A stretch of 64,000 nucleotides of DNA. Source: Siphonodentalium dalli (Eukaryota; Mollusca; Scaphopoda; Gadilida; Siphonodentaliidae). This document shows, piece after piece, positions 59,281-64,000 of this stretch (the first letter of the stretch is position 1; the number at the start of each line of letters is the position of its first letter). The translations under genes were made by a program, and so were the position numbers. The stretch lies in NCBI GenBank assembly GCA_032622095.1, contig CP136061.1, positions 11,299,287 to 11,363,286 on the forward strand. Reading direction: 5' to 3'. Under the pieces are notes generated by a model that searched no databases, was not told the DNA's origin, and saw only the letters and a program-made list of their open reading frames with translations.

Positions 59281-62200
59281 GTTCATGCCTGTATCGTTGT
59301 GGTGAGGTACCGGTGGGTGTTTCTGTATTCTGCATTGTTCATGCCTGTATCGTTGTGGTGAGGTACCGGTGGGTGTTTCTGTATTCTGCATTGTTCATGC
59401 CTGTATCGTTGTGGTGAGGTACCGGTGGGTGTTTCTGTATTCTGCATTGTTCATGCCTGTATCGTTGTGGTGAGGTACCGGTTGGTGTTTCTGTATTCTG
59501 CATTGTTCATGCCTGTATCGTTGTGGTGAGGTACCGGTGGGTGTTTCCGTATTTTGCATTGTTCATGCCTGTATCGTTGTGGTGAGGTACCGGTTGGTGT
59601 TTCTGTATTCTGCATTGTTCATGCCTGTATCGTTGTGGTGAGGTACCGGTGGGTGTTTCTGTATTCTGCATTGTTCATGTCTGTATCGTTGTGGTGAGGT
59701 ACCGGTGGGTGTTTCCGTATTTTGCATTGTTCATGCCTGTATCGTTGTGGTGAGGTACCGGTTGGTGTTTCTGTATTCTGCATTGTGCATGTCTGTATCG
59801 TTGTGGTGAGGTACCGGTGGGTGTTTCCGTATTTTGCATTGTTCATGCCTGTATCGTTGTGGTGAGGTACCGGTGGGTGTTTCTGTATTCTGCATTGTTC
59901 ATGCCTGTATCGTTGTGGTGAGGTACCGGTTGGTGTTTCTGTATTCTGCATTGTTCATGCCTGTATCGTTGTGGTGAGGTACCGGTGGGTGTTTCTGTAT
60001 TCTGCATTGTTCATGTCTGTATCGTTGTGGTGAGGTACCGGTGTGTGTTTCTGTATTTTGCATTGTTCATGCCTGTATCGTTGTGGTGAGGTACCGGTGG
60101 GTGTTTCTGTATTCTGCATTGTTCATGCCTGTATCGATGTGGTGAGGTACGGGTGGGTGTTTCTGTATTCTGCATTGTTCATGCCTGTATCGTTGTGGTG
60201 AGGTACCGGTGGGTGTTTCTGTATTCTGCATTGTTCATGCCTGTATCGATGTGGTGAGGTACCGGTGGGTGTTTCTGTATTCTGCATTGTTCATGCCTGT
60301 ATCGTTGTGGTGAGGTACCGGTGGGTGTTTCTGTATTCTACATTGTTCATGCCTGTATCGTTGTGGTGAGGTACCGGTGGGTGTTTCTGTATTCTACATT
60401 GTTCATGCCTGTATCGTTGTGGTGAGGTACCGGTGGGTGTTTCTGTATTCTGCATTGTTCATGCCTGTATCGTTGTGGTGAGGTACCGGTTGGTGTTTCT
60501 GTATTCTGCATTGTTCATGCCTGTATCGTTGTGGTGAGGTACCGGTGGGTGTTTCTGTATTCTACATTGTTCATGCCTGTATCGTTGTGGTGAGGTACCG
60601 GTGTGTGTTTCTGTATTCCGCATTGTTCATGCCTGTATCGATGTGGTGAGGTACCGGTGTGTGTTTCTGTATTCTGCATTGTTCATGTCTGTATCGTTGT
60701 GGTGAGGTACCGGTGGGTGTTTCTGTATTCTGCATTGTTCATGCCTGTATCGTTGTGGTGAGATACCGGTGGGTGTTTCTGTATTCTGCATTGTTCATGC
60801 CTGTATCGTTGTGGTGAGGTACCGGTGGGTGTTTCTGTATTCTACATTGTTCATGCCTGTATCGTTGTGGTGAGGTACCGGTGTGTGTTTCTGTATTCCG
60901 CATTGTTCATGCCTGTATCGATGTGGTGAGGTACCGGTGTGTGTTTCTGTATTCTGCATTGTTCATGCCTGTATCGATGTGGTGAGGTACCGGTGTGTGT
61001 TTCTGTATTCCGCATTGTTCATGCCTGTATCGGTGTGGTGAGGTACCGGTGGGTGTTTCTGTATTCTGCATTGTTTATGCCTGTATCGTTGTGGTGAGGT
61101 ACCGGTTGGTGTTTCTGTATTCTGCATCGTTCATGACTGTATCGTTGTAGTGAGGTACCGGTGGGTATTTCTGTATTCTGCATTGTTCATGTCTGTATCG
61201 TTGTGGTGAGGTACCGGTGGGTGTTTCTGTATTCTGCATTGTTCATGCCTGTATCGTTGTGGTGAGGTACCGGTGGGTGTTTCTGTATTCGGCATTGTTC
61301 ATGCCTGTATCGTTGTGGTGAGGTACCGGTGGGTGTTTATGTATTCTGCATTGTTCATGCCTGTATCGATGTGGTGAGGTACCGGTTGGTGTTTCTGTAT
61401 TCTGCATTGTTCATGCCTGTATCGTTGTGGTGAGGTACGGGTGGGTGTTTATGTATTCTGCATTGTTCATGCCTGTATCGATGTGGTGAGGTACGGGTGG
61501 GTGTTTATGTATTCTGCATTGTTCATGCCTGTATCGATGTGGTGAGGTACCGGTTGGTGTTTCTGTATTCTGCATTGTTCATGCCTGTATCGTTGTGGTG
61601 AGGTACCGGTGGGTGTTTCTGTATACTGCATTGTTCATGCCTGTATCGTTGTGGTGAGGTACCGGTGGGTGTTTCTGTATTCTGCATTGTTCATGCCTGT
61701 ATCGTTGTGGTGAGGTACCGGTGTGTGTTTCTGTATTCTGCATTGTTCATGCCTGTATCGTTGTGGTGAGGTACCGGTGTGTGTTTCTGTATTCTGCATT
61801 GTTCATGCCTGTATCGTTGTGGTGAGGTACCGGTGGGTGTTTCTGTATTCTGCATTGTTCATGCCTGTATCGTTGTGGTGAGGTAAGGGTGTGTGTTTCT
61901 GTATTCTACATTGTTCATGCCTGTATCGTTGTGGTGAGGTACGGGTGGGTGTTTCTGTATTTTGCATTGTCCATGCCTGTATCGTTGTGGTGAGGTACCG
62001 GTTGGTGTTTCTGTATTCTGCATTGTTCATGCCTGTATCGTTGTGGTGAGGTACCGGTGGGTATTTCTGTATTCCGCATTGTTCATGCCTGTATCGTTGT
62101 GGTGAGGTACCGGTGGGTGTTTCTGTATTCTGCATTGTTCATGCCTGTATCGTTGTGGTGAGGTACCGGTGGGTGTTTCAGTATTCTGCATTGTTCATGC

Positions 62201-64000
62201 CTGTATCGTTGTGGTGAGGTACCGGTGGGTGTTTCTGTATTCTGCATTGTTCATGCCTGTATCGTTGTGGTGAGGTACCGGTGGGTGTTTCTGTATTCTG
62301 CATTGTTCATGTCTGTATCGGTGTGGTGAGGTACCGGTGGGTGTTTCTGTATTCTGCATTGTTCATGCCTGTATCGTTGTGGTGAGGTACCGGTGTGTAT
62401 TTCTGTATTCTGCATTGTTCATGCCTGTATCGTTGTGGTGAGGTACCGGTGTGTGTTTCTGTATTCTGCATTGTTCATGCCTGTATCGTTGTGGTGAGGT
62501 ACCGGTGGGTGTTTCTGTATTCTGCATTGTTCATGCCTGTATCGTTGTGGTGAGGTACCGGTGGGTGTTTCTGTATTCTGCATTGTTCATGCCTGTATCG
62601 TTGTGGTGAGGTACCGGTGTGTATTTCTGTATTCTGCATTGTTCATGCCTGTATCGTTGTGGTGAGGTACCGGTGGGTGTTTCTGTATTCTGCATTGTTC
62701 ATGCCTGTATCGTTGTGGTGAGGTACCGGTGTGTATTTCTGTATTCTGCATTGTTCATGCCTGTATCGTTGTGGTGAGGTACCGGTGGGTGTTTCTGTAT
62801 TCTGCATTGTTCATGCCTGTATCGTTGTGGTGAGGTACCGGTGAGTGTTTCTGTATTCTGCATTGTTCATGCCTGTATCGTTGTGGTGAGGTACCGGTTG
62901 GTGTTTCTGTATTCTACATTGTTCATGCCTGTATCGTTGTGGTGAGGTACCGGTGGGTATTTCTGTATTCTGCATTGTTCATGCCTGTATCGTTGTGGTG
63001 AGGTACCGGTGGGTGTTTCTGTATTCTGCATTGTTCATGCCTGTATCGTTGTGGTGAGGTACCGGTGGGTGTTTCTGTATTCTGCATTGTTCATGCCTGT
63101 ATCGTTGTGGTGAGGTACCGGTGGGTGTTTCTGTATTCTGCATTGTTCATGCCTGTATCGTTGTGGTGAGGTACCGGTGTGTGTTTCTGTATTCTGCATT
63201 GTTCATGCCTGTATCGTTGTGGTGAGGTACCGGTGGGTGTTTCTGTATTCTGCATTGTTCATGCCTGTATCGTTGTGGTGAGGTACCGGTGGGTGTTTCT
63301 GTATTCTGCATTGTTCATGCCTGTATCGTTGTGGTGAGGTACCGGTGGGTGTTTCTGTATTCTGCATTGTTCATGCCTGTATCGGTGTGGTGAGGTACCG
63401 GTGGGTGTTTCTGTATTCTGCATTGTTCATGCCTGTATCGTTGTGGTGAGGTACCGGTGGGTGTTTCTGTATTCTGCATTGTTCATGCCTGTATCGTTGT
63501 GGTGAGGTACGGTGGGTGTTTCTGTATTCTGCATTGTTCATGCCTGTATCGTTGTGGTGAGGTACCGGTGGGTATTTCTGTATTCTGCATTGTTCATGCC
63601 TGTATCGTTGTGGTGAGGTACCGGTGGGTGTTTCTGTATTCTGCATTGTTCATGCCTGTATCGATGTGGTGAGGTACCGGTGGGTGTTTCTGTATTCTGC
63701 ATTGTTCATGCCTGTATCGTTGTGGTGAGGTACCGGTGGGTGTTTCTGTATTCTGCATTGTTCATGCCTGTATCGTTGTGGTGAGGTACCGGTGGGTGTT
63801 TCTGTATTCCGCATTGTTCATGTCTGTATCGTTGTGGTGAGGTACCGGTGGGTGTTTATGTATTCTGCATTGTTCATGCCTGTATCGTTGTGGTGAGGTA
63901 CCGGTTGGTGTTTCTGTATTCTACATTGTTCATGCCTGTATCGTTGTGGTGAGGTACCGGTATGTGTTTCTGTATTCTGCATTGTTCATGCCTGTATCGT

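Larger units (their letters stand above)
50410..64000. repeat. 56-bp satellite, block B, about 243 monomers, continues off the window
   Basis: Same monomer and orientation as block A, with the same pool of variant positions. Recurring special forms include short monomers with GTTCCTGTA (4 bases lost) near 54815, 56604 and 58222, single-base-deleted GGTACCGTGGG at 51929 and 52264, and TTTCCGTATTTTG at 59541, 59709 and 59821. ORFs up to 127 codons on both strands come from lost stops. No edge is reached on the right. Confidence 0.97.

Noticed and set aside
27704-63672. Dozens of 60-159 codon ORFs on both strands of the 56-bp array, all with the same peptide themes
   Set aside because: Each arises when a variant removes the single stop per 168 bp. 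They follow satellite variants, not codon constraint.

Overview
The window is eukaryotic, almost certainly metazoan, repeat-dominated DNA. I found no protein-coding gene or RNA gene I could defend. The vertebrate/lophotrochozoan-type telomere hexamer, the dense Helitron and hAT relics, and dispersed repeats of a style common in marine invertebrates suggest a mollusc, perhaps a bivalve. That placement is inference; no marker gene is present.

Layout. (1) 1-7336 is a transposon graveyard. It holds a run of minus-strand, non-autonomous Helitron-like elements joined head to tail (541-3917), a terminal-inverted-repeat element with a strong central hairpin (3961-4428), and a hAT-type element with a perfect 8-bp target duplication (4611-5556). 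Further Helitron pieces carrying a 122-bp minisatellite follow, one of them with both ends recognisable (6705-7336). (2) 7337-17480 is AT-rich intergenic DNA with a 2.1-kb inverted-repeat structure (9321-11440), a 153-bp near-perfect foldback (11630-11782), a broken retroposon-like ORF (12333-12747), a 2-kb terminal-inverted-repeat element (12871-14919) and small minisatellites. (3) 17484-20262 is a 34-bp satellite of about 82 copies whose unit has no stop in any forward frame. (4) 20263-27230 is mostly unremarkable, ending with a double-hairpin MITE (26185-26640) and a short interstitial telomeric tract (26757-26816). (5) 27231-47064 and 50410-64000 are two blocks of one 56-bp satellite, about 600 monomers in total, all in one orientation and running off the right edge. 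Block A contains a 6,328-bp (113-monomer) segment duplicated in tandem. (6) The blocks are separated by 3.3 kb of non-satellite DNA whose ends are identical 138-bp direct repeats (47065-47202 and 50272-50409).

There is no gene network to describe. The long ORFs in the satellites follow from monomer length modulo 3 and the absence or loss of stops. The most interesting features are structural: the Helitron concatemer, the large higher-order duplication in the 56-bp satellite, the direct-repeat-bounded spacer, and the telomere-like tract next to the satellite. All coordinates and identities were read by eye, so ends of degenerate elements are approximate.
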